Shown here one piece after another: positions 6,791 to 15,418 of a stretch of DNA of 36,375 bases (within the stretch, counting starts at the first letter, position 1; each line of letters starts with the position of its first letter). The notes below the pieces were generated by a model. It searched no databases. It saw only the letters and a list, made by a program, of their open reading frames with translations, and was not told the origin of the DNA. The position numbers and the translations under genes were made by a program. Origin of the DNA: Desulfitobacterium_A sp035539115 (lineage in GTDB: Bacteria; Bacillota; Desulfitobacteriia; Desulfitobacteriales; Desulfitobacteriaceae); assembly GCF_035539115.1 (NCBI RefSeq), contig NZ_DATLJA010000019.1, positions 1 through 36,375 on the forward strand, in the 5' to 3' direction.

Positions 6791-7693
6791 CTACAATTTG
6801 CTCCCAATAGGCATAATATCTCTCTCCTTGGTATTAAACTGGAGATGCGTGAAATCCCGGGTTGTAATCATATCAGCTACTTTTTTGGCCCAAGTTAAAT
6901 TATTAACATAAGCATAAAATCTTGCTCTGTCAATAAATGTTGCTATGTCTTTATAATACCGGCTTATTCGTTTAACGAAAGCTTCGCCAAGATTATCAAG
7001 AATAACACCCACATCATAGGCAGGATCTCCTATACCAGCTATATTAAAACCTATTACTCCATTAATACGATTTGAATCCCTATCAAAGAAAAAATGGTAC
7101 GGTGCTAAATCAGCATGAATAAGAGCCGGCTGAAATTCTATAAAATCCTCGTTTTCCAATAATGGCTTAAAAACCTGTTTTATATATTCCTTTGAATAGC
7201 TTCCGCAGTAAGGATAGACTTTTCTTTGTATATCTTCATATTCTGACAACCAGCCTTCTCTTGTCAGGTCAACTGAGATTTCATTAATGTTTTTGCTATT
7301 TACATTTTTAAGGGGAATGGAATGTAATTGTTTAAAAAAAACACCAATTTGTTCGGCAATACAATCCTGATCTCTATTTTCCAACAGAAGGACTTCAGTC
7401 CGAAATAGGGGCATTCCCTTAATAAGGTTGCATTTTGCTATACCTTTGTCCAGGTATTCAATTATTGGCAAAGGCATGTCGACATATCCTCTTATAAAAT
7501 TAATAAAATTCACTTCATTATTGAGAAAAGCTATAGTCCAATCATATTTCGAAAATTTAAAAACGTATTCATCGTTAATGATCATAATATCATTGTGTTT
7601 CCCATCACTTAAACTAAATTTAATATTAGATATATTAAGCTCAGGAAATTTGGTTTTTACGTATTCTACATATTTTACCTCTTTTTCAACCAT
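6791..7693 (-). CDS. Aminoglycoside-phosphotransferase-fold protein, probably catalytically altered
   Basis: The 300-residue protein has the APH/choline-kinase fold. A lysine in VFKF near residue 46 and Glu60 fit the N-lobe ATP site. His193-Ala-Asp195-Leu is the Brenner catalytic loop, with His200 where other subfamilies have Asn. GIGDPAYDVG (residues 220-229) follows. The metal-binding Asp that normally begins the IDF/IDW segment is replaced by Gly215 (codon 7049-7051), giving VIGFNIAG. The protein may thus be a pseudokinase or weakly active. Members of this family phosphorylate sugars, amines or antibiotics; the substrate cannot be told here. It sits alone between the DivIVA-like gene and the glycosyltransferase trio, on the same strand. 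Confidence 0.85.
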   Translation of the reverse strand: MVEKEVKYVEYVKTKFPELNISNIKFSLSDGKHNDIMIINDEYVFKFSKYDWTIAFLNNEVNFINFIRGYVDMPLPIIEYLDKGIAKCNLIKGMPLFRTEVLLLENRDQDCIAEQIGVFFKQLHSIPLKNVNSKNINEISVDLTREGWLSEYEDIQRKVYPYCGSYSKEYIKQVFKPLLENEDFIEFQPALIHADLAPYHFFFDRDSNRINGVIGFNIAGIGDPAYDVGVILDNLGEAFVKRISRYYKDIATFIDRARFYAYVNNLTWAKKVADMITTRDFTHLQFNTKERDIMPIGSKL

Positions 7694-7754
7694 CTAAATA
7701 TCGCCCCCGTTTTTAATATCATGTCTTAATACATGAGAACGCTATATTTGCCAA

Positions 7755-7781
7755 AGAAGAAACTATAAATTAGTTTCTTCT
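7755..7781 (-). terminator. Hairpin after the glycosyltransferase trio
   Basis: An 11-bp stem (AGAAGAAACTA / TAGTTTCTTCT) with a 5-base loop lies 12 bases beyond the stop of the last glycosyltransferase gene. On the minus strand it ends in TTCTTCTTTGG, a weak T tract, so it is a probable terminator. Confidence 0.55.
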
Positions 7782-7792
7782 ACGTTACTTTC

Positions 7793-8752
7793 TTAATATA
7801 TAAGTTTAATATTTGTGTCAGGCCAATCTTTCAAACGCAACACCGTATTGGAGAGGTTTGAATAACCGTTGCCTATGAAAAAGTCGCACTGCGAAGCCAG
7901 ATACGTATCTTTTATTATTTCGATGGTATCTTTTTTAAGCTCAACACCTTTGTGTCTTTTATTTGGGTAGTCCAAAAGGAAGGTTGCTATGCGTTCCTGA
8001 AAAGGTCTTTTTTTACTATCGGTATACATCAGCAGATCATTTACACCATATAACCGTTTGTACTGCCTAAGGATTTTATTTGAGTCGGTAACTAGAAATA
8101 AATGTCTTGCATTATATCTAACAACAAACTGCCAGATATGTGGTTTATAAAATTCATTAAGGTTGTAAATCTGTGCAACTTCGTTGACTATGGCTTTTCC
8201 CGTCACATGGATTCCGAGGATTGGCCGCTCATCTCTAAAATTAGGATTTGTATTAATAAACTTCTGTATTTCCCTTTTTATCTCGGGTTTCAATTTAAGA
8301 TACTTGTCAAAAAGCTGCCGGTATATCTGATGAGGAGTCTTGCCATATGCCCAGTGCTCACGTTTAATCCAGGGCAGCATAGCTCTTAACGGATAATACA
8401 CATCACTTACGACTACATTGGCATTGCTATTCATCATACTTTTTAAATCACGATGCTCCATTTTTAGTTTATCGATATCCTCTGTCAATACATTTTCATG
8501 ATTCCATGTCGGTGGATAATACGTAAATTGCGCACGTATTATATCATTAGTAGTACCGCTGGATACGGGTTCGAAAAACAATTCAAATGAATTGGTACTT
8601 AACGATTCACTATATTGGCTTTCCATCCCCCAGTAAACGACCGGAATTCGGTTGGTCAGTTCGGCTGCAAAAAGCTGGCACATAACATGATCCACATCCG
8701 CCCAAAAGCTATATCCACATGCTTTGATAAGCAGGAATCGGCTAGTCAACAT
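7793..8752 (-). CDS. GT23-like fucosyltransferase paralog with a degenerate donor motif
   Basis: The 319-residue protein is clearly homologous to the next two genes upstream: it shares FLLIKA..FW.DVDHV, ELTNRIPVVYWG, FTYYPP.W and the C-terminal CDFFIGNGYSN. In its paralogs the GDP-binding motif is HIRGGDK or HVRRVDK, as in alpha-1,6-fucosyltransferases. Here residues 182-188 read HVTGKAI, so Arg, Asp and Lys are all lost (codon 184 is ACG at 8201-8203). It may be inactive, use another donor, or act as a partner of its paralogs. The ATG at 8752 matches the N-termini of the paralogs and has GGAGGTG upstream; it overlaps the end of the preceding gene by 11 bases. There is no signal peptide or membrane segment, so it should be cytoplasmic. 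Confidence 0.82.
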   Translation of the reverse strand: MLTSRFLLIKACGYSFWADVDHVMCQLFAAELTNRIPVVYWGMESQYSESLSTNSFELFFEPVSSGTTNDIIRAQFTYYPPTWNHENVLTEDIDKLKMEHRDLKSMMNSNANVVVSDVYYPLRAMLPWIKREHWAYGKTPHQIYRQLFDKYLKLKPEIKREIQKFINTNPNFRDERPILGIHVTGKAIVNEVAQIYNLNEFYKPHIWQFVVRYNARHLFLVTDSNKILRQYKRLYGVNDLLMYTDSKKRPFQERIATFLLDYPNKRHKGVELKKDTIEIIKDTYLASQCDFFIGNGYSNLSNTVLRLKDWPDTNIKLIY

Positions 8753-9803
8753 AGATGTTAACACCTCCATAAAATTCCGGATACTCAAGTTTGTGGTTCT
8801 TTTTTTCGTTTGCTTTTCTACGCTTTTCTAGCTTGACCCTTTTCTTGGCCAGTTTCCTTTCAAGCTTTAAATCCCTGTAGAAGAGCTTTACATTTGCTTC
8901 AGGCCAGTCTTTTAAACGTTTTACCGTATAAGACACATTTGAATAACCATTGCCTATAAAAAAATCACATTTTGCGGCAAGGTATGTGTCCTTTATAATT
9001 TCTATACCCTTACGCCTTCTAACCGAATATTCCTTTAAATGCGCAGCGTTATTGGTATCATTTAACAAGCTCCTCCTGCAATCGGTAAATACGACCATAG
9101 AACCATACCGCTGATGAAATTCCTGCACAACTTCTTCGCAATCGGTTAATAACAAAATCTTCTTTATATCGTATTTTTTAATGCAATTATTTATTTCAAT
9201 ATGGTACTGTTTATTAAGGTGAGATAGATCTTCTACCTCGCGTACTTTATCGCCTCCTCTTATATGGATTCCTAATAATGGGTGTTCCCCCTTAAGCTGT
9301 GCATCGTAGAATTCCTGTATTTCCTCTTCAATGTCCGGTTTAAGCTTGATATATTTATCAAAAAGGCCGCGGTATATCTGGTGGGCTATCATCCCATATG
9401 CCCAATGGTCTTTCGTAATAAAATTAAGCATTGGACGTATAAAATAATGAACATCACTCACGACTACATTTGCATCACTGCTCATCATATCTCCGAGGTT
9501 ACGGTACATCCATGCAACCTTATCCAAATCCTCTATCATAAGATTCTTGGAATTCCAAATAGGAGGATAATAGGTATACCCCGGTTGCACTAGATCATGA
9601 ATACTGTAATCCGAAATCGGCTCAAAATACAGCTCAAATGCATTAGACTGGAATGAATCACCGTACAAGCTGTTTGTCCCCCAATAAACAACAGGAATCC
9701 GGTTGGTCAATTCTGCCACAAGCAGCTGGCCCATAACATGATCTACATCAGACCAGAACCCACAACCCCAGGCTTTTATCAATAAAAATCGATCGTTTGG
9801 CAT
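8742..9803 (-). CDS. GT23-like (alpha-1,6-fucosyltransferase-type) glycosyltransferase
   Basis: The 353-residue soluble protein probably transfers fucose from GDP-fucose. Three motifs match the NodZ/FUT8 family: HIRGGDK at 180-186 (phosphate-binding Arg182), ILLLTDCEEVVQEF at 216-229, and CDFFIGNGYSNVS at 279-291. The conserved N-terminal FW.DVDHVMGQL corresponds to the first Rossmann-like half. The last 45 residues form a Lys/Arg-rich helical tail (about 310-340) that its paralogs lack. The start is the ATG at 9803 after GGAGGTGGG; an upstream ATG lies inside that site. It is the middle gene of a three-gene tandem array. The acceptor is unknown. Confidence 0.85.
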   Translation of the reverse strand: MPNDRFLLIKAWGCGFWSDVDHVMGQLLVAELTNRIPVVYWGTNSLYGDSFQSNAFELYFEPISDYSIHDLVQPGYTYYPPIWNSKNLMIEDLDKVAWMYRNLGDMMSSDANVVVSDVHYFIRPMLNFITKDHWAYGMIAHQIYRGLFDKYIKLKPDIEEEIQEFYDAQLKGEHPLLGIHIRGGDKVREVEDLSHLNKQYHIEINNCIKKYDIKKILLLTDCEEVVQEFHQRYGSMVVFTDCRRSLLNDTNNAAHLKEYSVRRRKGIEIIKDTYLAAKCDFFIGNGYSNVSYTVKRLKDWPEANVKLFYRDLKLERKLAKKRVKLEKRRKANEKKNHKLEYPEFYGGVNIYVD

Positions 9804-9831
9804 TTTCCCACCTCCATGCAAACGAAATCTG

Positions 9832-10977
9832 CTAATCTTTTTTGAAAAGCTTTTTAATCCATTCAGTAATAACTCTAAATATGCTTTTTTTACGGCAAGC
9901 GAGCAGCTCTACATTAACCGGATATTTGCGCTTTTTAAACAAATAATAGAGGAGTCTGATATTATTATTAGGCCACTCTTGTATATTTGTTACAGCGTGA
10001 GAAAGGCTAGAAAAATCATTACCTATGAAAAAGTCACACTTTGCAGCAAGATAGGTGTCCTTTATGATTTCAATTCCTCTACGCCTTTTCACCATGGGAT
10101 TTTCCATATAGGAAGCTTCGCCATCGATTGGAATTCGCTTGCACTCGGTAGACACCACCATTGAACCATATTTTTGTTGGTATTCTTTCAATGTTTCTTC
10201 ACAATCAGTAAGCAAAAATATTTTTTTAACATTATATTTTTCGATATATTTACTTATTTCCTCATGATATATTTTGTTAGGCTCCAAGGCTTTACGTTTC
10301 TTTCGTAACTTATATATTTTCACATGTTTACCCATTGAATTTTTTTGATTTTCACTATAACTTTGAGTAGAACCTTTAAAGTTATTTTTTTTATAATTAT
10401 CTAAATCAAATACTTGGTCTTTATCAACTCTGCGTACATGGACTGCCAAGACAGGTCTGTCATCCTTAAGCCACGAATTGTAAAAGCCTTCGATTTCTAT
10501 ATTTATATCTTGTTTTATTTTAATATACTTATTAAAAAGATAACGATATATCTGCTGAACCGTCATGCCATATGCCGAATGAGACTTTTTAATAAAGGGA
10601 ATTAGTTTATAAACATCAAAATAAACATCACTTACAACGACATTGGCATTGCTGGACATTATTTCGCCTATATTGCGATATATCCAGGTTTCTTTACTCT
10701 GGTCCTCAACCAGCAGGTTGTCATGATCCCATACAGGTGGGTAATAGGTGTACTCAGGCTTGACGATGTCAAAGATTGTATAGTTGGAAATGGGCTCAAA
10801 ATATAATTCAAATCCGTTTGTATAAACAAACCCATTGTGCAAGCAATGCGTAGGCCAATAAACAACAGGAATGCGGTCTGTCAGCTCAGCTATAAGAAGC
10901 TGACCTAACACATGTTTTACATCCTCCCAAAGAATATAACTCCAGGCTTTAATAAGCAGGAATCTATCATTTGGCAT
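9832..10977 (-). CDS. GT23-like (alpha-1,6-fucosyltransferase-type) glycosyltransferase
   Basis: This is the first gene of the tandem trio. The 381-residue protein keeps the best match to the alpha-1,6-fucosyltransferase motif, HVRRVDK at residues 180-186, then the IFLLTDCEE segment and the CDFFIGNDFSS motif near the C-terminal third. Between the first two motifs there is an insertion of about 40 residues (roughly 190-233) rich in Lys, Asn and Ser, absent from the other copies. The C-terminus is basic (ITEWIKKLFKKD). The ATG at 10977 follows GAGGTGA. A promoter-like -10 box lies about 30 bases upstream. It is predicted to be cytoplasmic; the likely donor is GDP-L-fucose from the neighbouring genes. 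Confidence 0.85.
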   Translation of the reverse strand: MPNDRFLLIKAWSYILWEDVKHVLGQLLIAELTDRIPVVYWPTHCLHNGFVYTNGFELYFEPISNYTIFDIVKPEYTYYPPVWDHDNLLVEDQSKETWIYRNIGEIMSSNANVVVSDVYFDVYKLIPFIKKSHSAYGMTVQQIYRYLFNKYIKIKQDINIEIEGFYNSWLKDDRPVLAVHVRRVDKDQVFDLDNYKKNNFKGSTQSYSENQKNSMGKHVKIYKLRKKRKALEPNKIYHEEISKYIEKYNVKKIFLLTDCEETLKEYQQKYGSMVVSTECKRIPIDGEASYMENPMVKRRRGIEIIKDTYLAAKCDFFIGNDFSSLSHAVTNIQEWPNNNIRLLYYLFKKRKYPVNVELLACRKKSIFRVITEWIKKLFKKD

Positions 10978-11008
10978 CTTCAATCACCTCAGCTAAATAA
11001 ATTTTCCT

Positions 11009-11037
11009 ATTATATTATGCAGATCACCATTAATCTG
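11009..11037 (-). promoter_or_regulatory. Probable promoter of the glycosyltransferase trio
   Basis: On the minus strand a perfect TATAAT (11009-11014) lies about 30 bases before the first glycosyltransferase start. No good -35 box is visible. The short palindrome CAGAT/ATCTG (11020-11037) occupies that position and could bind an activator. Confidence 0.5.
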
Positions 11038-11061
11038 TGAATGAAAATTATTTAAAACAAT

Positions 11062-11085
11062 AAAGAAAACTTGGCTTGCGCCAAG
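11062..11085 (-). terminator. Second terminator with a GCAA tetraloop
   Basis: On the minus strand CTTGGC-GCAA-GCCAAG is followed by TTTTCTTT. It acts after the terminator at 11157-11212 and insulates the downstream glycosyltransferase promoter. Confidence 0.65.
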
Positions 11086-11156
11086 CCTCTGGCGTAGGCG
11101 GAAGCCTTAGTTGCACTTATGCTATCTGCCGGAAATTTATACTTTCTGTTAGTATA

Positions 11157-11212
11157 AAAAAGGGTGATTTCGCTTAACCTTAAATATAGATATTGCTAAT
11201 TTCACCCTTTTT
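11157..11212 (-). terminator. Terminator of the manC-to-SDR gene run
   Basis: The 11-bp arms AAAAAGGGTGA / TCACCCTTTTT enclose a 34-base loop and give a T-run at the end of the minus-strand transcript, starting 12 bases after the SDR stop codon. Confidence 0.75.
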
Positions 11213-11223
11213 AAATTAATATC

Positions 11224-12252
11224 TTATATCCTATTCCATTCTATCGTACGAGCTAACCCTTCTTTAAAAAGTTTAAAAGGCGGAAGTTTAAATTCTGTGC
11301 ATATCTTGGTAATATCCAATTCAACACGGTTTGGAGAAACTTTAATATTTTGGGATGGAAGTTGCTGTGAAGCTGCTACTGTTAGAGTGCTTCCGGTTAG
11401 TGAACAGATCTCCTCGGCTAAGTTTCTTATCATAATCCTGTCCTTTCCTCCCACATTGTAGACAAAATCTTTGCCGTACAGGAGTACGTTAAGCAGCATT
11501 AATACAGTGTCGGCGATATAGCAGAATGTCCTTACCTTATTTCCGTCATCAAGCATAATAATTCTATGGTCATTCAAGGCTTGCTTTAGAAAATGCCCAA
11601 GTACACGCTCATCGTGAATATTCACTCCAGGACCATAGCTCATTGATATTCTGGCAACCTTTACATCTACTGATTCAAAGTTTTTGTAAGAAAAGCATAA
11701 TGTTTCTCCCATTCGCTTTGATTCTGAATAGATTGACCTTATACTAACCGGTGAGCAGAGACCTGGATAATCTTCTGGAGTAGGAATATTTTTTTCATCC
11801 GGATCGCCGTAAACCTCTGATGAGCTTAAAAATAGAAATTTAGAACCGTCTTTTTTGGCTTTTTGCAGCAACTTTTCTGTTACTGATGTATTAAGGTGTA
11901 TTGTTTCAGAATAATTTTGCAAAAACTTTCTGGGCTGCGCATAAGTTGCTCCATGTATGATGTAATCCGCCTTGCTCGGGAAATCAAGGTGATTTTCCGT
12001 GGTAAGATCCACCGCATAGAACTCGTACTTATCATTGAATATATCCCGCAGCTTATCGCAGGGAGAATGCCTACTCAGGGCTACAATATTTATACCTGCG
12101 TTTTCAGTAATATTGGCTAAATGAAACATATATACTAAATACGTTCCGATAAGACCGTTGGCTCCGGTAATATAAACAGTTTTATTCTTAAATGGAGTCA
12201 AGTCGATTTTCTTTATATATTCCAAGCAGTCTTGTTCAATGATTTTATCCAA
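11224..12252 (-). CDS. Extended SDR sugar-nucleotide dehydratase/decarboxylase/epimerase
   Basis: The 342-residue protein is an NAD-dependent sugar-nucleotide enzyme. It has the TGANGLIG nucleotide motif near residues 29-36, SSSEVYGDP near 145-153 and the catalytic YSESK. SEVYGDP followed by an Arg-rich IRSIYSESKR resembles UDP-glucuronate decarboxylase (UXS) and related 4,6-dehydratases; VRTFCYIAD also fits that group. The exact substrate is open. The start is TTG after AAAGGAGG. It follows the E1 beta gene by 18 bases, so the three are almost certainly co-expressed, and its likely job is to make or finish a keto sugar handled by the E1 pair. Confidence 0.85.
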   Translation of the reverse strand: MDKIIEQDCLEYIKKIDLTPFKNKTVYITGANGLIGTYLVYMFHLANITENAGINIVALSRHSPCDKLRDIFNDKYEFYAVDLTTENHLDFPSKADYIIHGATYAQPRKFLQNYSETIHLNTSVTEKLLQKAKKDGSKFLFLSSSEVYGDPDEKNIPTPEDYPGLCSPVSIRSIYSESKRMGETLCFSYKNFESVDVKVARISMSYGPGVNIHDERVLGHFLKQALNDHRIIMLDDGNKVRTFCYIADTVLMLLNVLLYGKDFVYNVGGKDRIMIRNLAEEICSLTGSTLTVAASQQLPSQNIKVSPNRVELDITKICTEFKLPPFKLFKEGLARTIEWNRI

Positions 12253-12270
12253 ATTAACTTCCTCCTTTCT

Positions 12271-13314
12271 TTACGATTTCAACAAATTAATGACTTGAGT
12301 ATAAATCTTTTCAGAATCAGGGTAATATGCTTTTTCCAAAACATCACTTGCGGGTGTTGGTACATCCGCACAACATACTCTGATTATCGGTTTTTTTAGC
12401 AGATGAAATGCCTTTTCACAGACGAGAGCAGATATTTCTGAAGCTGCTCCACCGCTCTTGCACCCGGTATCGGTTATTAAAAGCTTTCCTGTTTTCGCAA
12501 GAGATTCAAAAATGATGTCTTCATCTATTGGCTTTATTGTCCTGAGGTCTATGACTTCTGCTGATATATTTTCAGCCTGGAGCTTTTCAGCAGCTTTTAA
12601 CGCTTCGATCACCATGTAGGACACTGCTACTATGGTTATGTCGCTCCCTGTCCTTCTTATTACACCCTTGCCGAAGGGTATAGAGTAGAGGGATTCGGGG
12701 ACATTGCCCATTGTTTTATACAACCACCGGTGTTCGACAAATAGGACCGGATTGTTATCCATTATACTGGAAACCAGTAAACCTTTAGCATCATACGGCG
12801 TGGCAGGAACGGCAATCTTCAACCCAGGTACATTCATTAACATACCCTGAATACACTGTGAATGCTGTGCTCCTGAACCCCAGCCGCGCGCACTGACCGT
12901 ACGGATTACGAGCGGAACTTTTACTTTTCCGCCAAACATATAGCTCCATTTAGAGGCATGATTCACCAGTTGGTCTAAAGAAAGCAATAAAAAGTCCATT
13001 CGACTGTGAACAAAAATAGGCTTTAAACCTGCCATTGCAGCTCCGGCAGCTATACCGGTCAGCGAGTTTTCAGATATAGGTGTATCAAACACCCTCTCCC
13101 TTCCGTATTTTTCATGCAGGCCTTTTGTTGTGCCAAATACTCCCCCCGGATCATCAACACCTTCGCCAAAGACAAATACGCTTGAATCTCTGGCCAGGGA
13201 TTCATCTATTGTTTCAAAAATTGCATCCTTATAGGAGATAACTCTATCAGATTCTGAATTATCCTTAAAAAGGAAATTTTCTAATTTTTCGACTTGAACT
13301 GTTGTCCAGGGCAT
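12271..13314 (-). CDS. Thiamine-diphosphate E1 component, beta subunit
   Basis: The 347-residue protein is the beta half of a heterotetrameric 2-oxoacid dehydrogenase E1 (pyruvate/acetoin/branched-chain type). Visible features are GEGVDDPGGVFG near residues 50-61, DTPISENSLTGIAAGAAMAG near 77-96 with the cofactor-activating Glu, and the C-terminal transketolase domain (VIDLRTIKPID). The first 27 residues are an extension relative to typical E1 beta. The E1 alpha gene lies 45 bases upstream and the SDR 18 bases downstream. No lipoyl E2 or E3 is present in the window, so a role in central oxidation is unlikely. A C2- or acyl-transfer role in sugar assembly is inferred. Confidence 0.9.
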   Translation of the reverse strand: MPWTTVQVEKLENFLFKDNSESDRVISYKDAIFETIDESLARDSSVFVFGEGVDDPGGVFGTTKGLHEKYGRERVFDTPISENSLTGIAAGAAMAGLKPIFVHSRMDFLLLSLDQLVNHASKWSYMFGGKVKVPLVIRTVSARGWGSGAQHSQCIQGMLMNVPGLKIAVPATPYDAKGLLVSSIMDNNPVLFVEHRWLYKTMGNVPESLYSIPFGKGVIRRTGSDITIVAVSYMVIEALKAAEKLQAENISAEVIDLRTIKPIDEDIIFESLAKTGKLLITDTGCKSGGAASEISALVCEKAFHLLKKPIIRVCCADVPTPASDVLEKAYYPDSEKIYTQVINLLKS

Positions 13315-13359
13315 AATAAACCTCCTAAAGAATAGAATTTTATTACTTGTTCAATGACG

Positions 13360-14328
13360 TTAGTCAGCGAAAACAAAATCCATAAGTTCCTCCGGTAAAG
13401 GCTTTGGAGAATTCTTTGCAAAAGTGAAAGCATCATCAATAAGTTGGTCTATTTCTTCATCTATACTTTCATCCATTTTATCATTCAGAACCCCTGTCGC
13501 TTTTAGGTAATCAGCATACCATTTTATCGGGTCTTTAGAGATCCAGTAATCATATTCCGACTGCGGTCTGAATCCTATTCCAACATCGTTTACTGTTCCT
13601 ATATGCCCTTTCCACCTATAGGTAATGCATTCTATAAAGGTCGGACCTTCGCCGTTTCTGCATCTTGATACTGCATTTTCAGCATATTCCGATACTTTTA
13701 ATACATCATTCCCGTCGATCTGATAGCTTGGAATACCATAGCCATCAGCCCATCTATAAATACTTTCGCCACTATGTCTTTGGGACTGATGCGAATTTAT
13801 AGCCCAATGGTTATTTTCACAAATATATATAACTGGCAGCTTTTTCAATAAGGCAAAGTTCAAGCTTTCGTGGAACGTTCCTTCATCTACGGCCCCATCT
13901 CCGAAGAAGATTACTGTTACCTTATCATTATTTTGCAGCTTTGAAGCAAGAGCTGTTCCTGTTCCAAGTGGAATGTTACCTCCTACAATAGCTGTCGACC
14001 CTAGGATTCCAACTTCCGGGTCAATCAAGTGCATCGAACCCCCTCTACCGAGAGAGCATCCTGTTTTCCTCAGATACATCTCCGCTATCATTTTTTTTAG
14101 ATCTCCACCTTTGGCTATATATTGTGCATGAGAACGGTGTGTTCCGAATATATAATCATCCTTCCTGAGATGTAGGCATACACCTGCGGCTATAGCTTCC
14201 TGGCCTATAGACAGATGTATGGGAGTTTTCATTTCATCATATTTGTATTCCTCTTCAATTTTGCGCTCGACTTTCCTGATCGTTTGCATGGTTTTATAGA
14301 GTCCGATCAGCTTTTCATTTTCTAACAT
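13360..14328 (-). CDS. Thiamine-diphosphate E1 component, alpha subunit
   Basis: The 322-residue partner of the beta subunit binds thiamine diphosphate through GDG at residues 143-145 and the ENN triplet at 171-173, about 28 residues later, as expected. HLSIGQEA (38-45) and THRSHAQYIAKG (63-74) are the usual E1 alpha motifs. The ATG at 14328 is chosen because AAAGGAG lies 8 bases before it; a start 6 codons earlier overlaps that site. The pair resembles acetoin/pyruvate dehydrogenase E1, but its neighbours are sugar-nucleotide genes. In known C-branched sugar pathways (yersiniose, YerE) a TPP enzyme adds an acetyl unit to a keto sugar; this pair could do the same. Confidence 0.9.
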   Translation of the reverse strand: MLENEKLIGLYKTMQTIRKVERKIEEEYKYDEMKTPIHLSIGQEAIAAGVCLHLRKDDYIFGTHRSHAQYIAKGGDLKKMIAEMYLRKTGCSLGRGGSMHLIDPEVGILGSTAIVGGNIPLGTGTALASKLQNNDKVTVIFFGDGAVDEGTFHESLNFALLKKLPVIYICENNHWAINSHQSQRHSGESIYRWADGYGIPSYQIDGNDVLKVSEYAENAVSRCRNGEGPTFIECITYRWKGHIGTVNDVGIGFRPQSEYDYWISKDPIKWYADYLKATGVLNDKMDESIDEEIDQLIDDAFTFAKNSPKPLPEELMDFVFAD

Positions 14329-14488
14329 TTCACATACTCCTTTCATCGAACACTATATATGCACACGATGTATTACTTAGGTACTGACTAATGCTTGTTA
14401 ACAGAAGTCATTTCTGGCCAGCAGCAAATTTTTCTGTTCAAACTTAAAAGTACCTCTAATAAACGAGCAGTTTAATTTGTTAAGAGGA

Positions 14489-15409
14489 CTAATATAAGAG
14501 CTTGATACAATTATCCTGCCAATCTTTTAGCTCACTAATGGCTCTGGACACATTGGAATGTCCGTTTCCTATAAAGTAATCACACTTTGCTGCAAGCCAT
14601 GTATCTTTGATAACTTCACTACCTTTGCGTTTTTTATCAGAGTAATCCTGATAATGTACGCCCATATCATTTTCTGAAACCCTTTTGCAATCGGTATGAA
14701 TTACAATATCTCCATATAATTTCTTGTATTCTGAAAGAATATCGCTGCAGTCCGTCATGATAAAAATACGCGCAGAAGGGTTGGACTTAAGATATTTGTC
14801 AATTTCAAGGGGATAACGCTTATTAAGCTCCTTTAAATGAGGAACTTCACAAATTTTATCGCTGCTACGGATATGAACTGCAAGTATGGACCTTTTTATC
14901 ATATTCACACGATAAAATGAGTCTATTTCATCCAAAACATTGGGCTGCAGCTTGATGTATTTCTTTAACATATGACTGTATAAATCACGCGGACTACAGC
15001 CATATAACGGATGGCCTTCTTTGAGCCACCGTGCTATTTCTTCAATACCTACATGAAAATCATTGATCAATACGTTCGCACTGCAGTTCATAATGCTGTA
15101 AAGATCAAGGTATTCCTCCCCCAATTTTTTAGAATTATTGCAAAATAAATTTTTGGAATTCCATTTTGGAGGATAATAGGTAAAATCTCCATTCATAAGG
15201 TCATGTACTGTACAATCCGATACAGGTAGAAAAAATTGCTCAAAAGTGTTTATTTCTTCTGAGATACTATACAGGCTGTTTTTACCCCAATAAACAACTG
15301 GAATTCTTTGAGTAAGCTCAGCTGCTAGAAGCTGCCCAAGAACATGATGCATATCCCACCAGAAACCAGCCCCTAGGGTTTGAACAAGTAAAAATTGATC
15401 ATTTGACAT
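14489..15409 (-). CDS. GT23-like (alpha-1,6-fucosyltransferase-type) glycosyltransferase, fourth copy
   Basis: The 306-residue protein is the shortest paralog and is separated from the tandem trio by the E1/SDR genes. It keeps FLLVQ..GAGFWWDMHHVLGQL, the donor motif HIRSSDK at 179-185 (Arg181), FIMTDCSDILSEY, and CDYFIGNGHSNVS near the C-terminus, so it should be active. It ends right after the core fold, without the basic tails of two relatives. The ATG is preceded by a G9 tract that forms the core of its Shine-Dalgarno site (GGGGGTGA). It lies 86 bases after manC on the same strand. Confidence 0.84.
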   Translation of the reverse strand: MSNDQFLLVQTLGAGFWWDMHHVLGQLLAAELTQRIPVVYWGKNSLYSISEEINTFEQFFLPVSDCTVHDLMNGDFTYYPPKWNSKNLFCNNSKKLGEEYLDLYSIMNCSANVLINDFHVGIEEIARWLKEGHPLYGCSPRDLYSHMLKKYIKLQPNVLDEIDSFYRVNMIKRSILAVHIRSSDKICEVPHLKELNKRYPLEIDKYLKSNPSARIFIMTDCSDILSEYKKLYGDIVIHTDCKRVSENDMGVHYQDYSDKKRKGSEVIKDTWLAAKCDYFIGNGHSNVSRAISELKDWQDNCIKLLY

Positions 15410-15418
15410 TTTAAATCA

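Noticed and set aside
12271..14328. Ordinary pyruvate or acetoin dehydrogenase operon
   Set aside because: No E2, E3 or lipoate-related gene adjoins the E1 pair; all neighbours are sugar genes. It is kept as E1 with an inferred sugar role.
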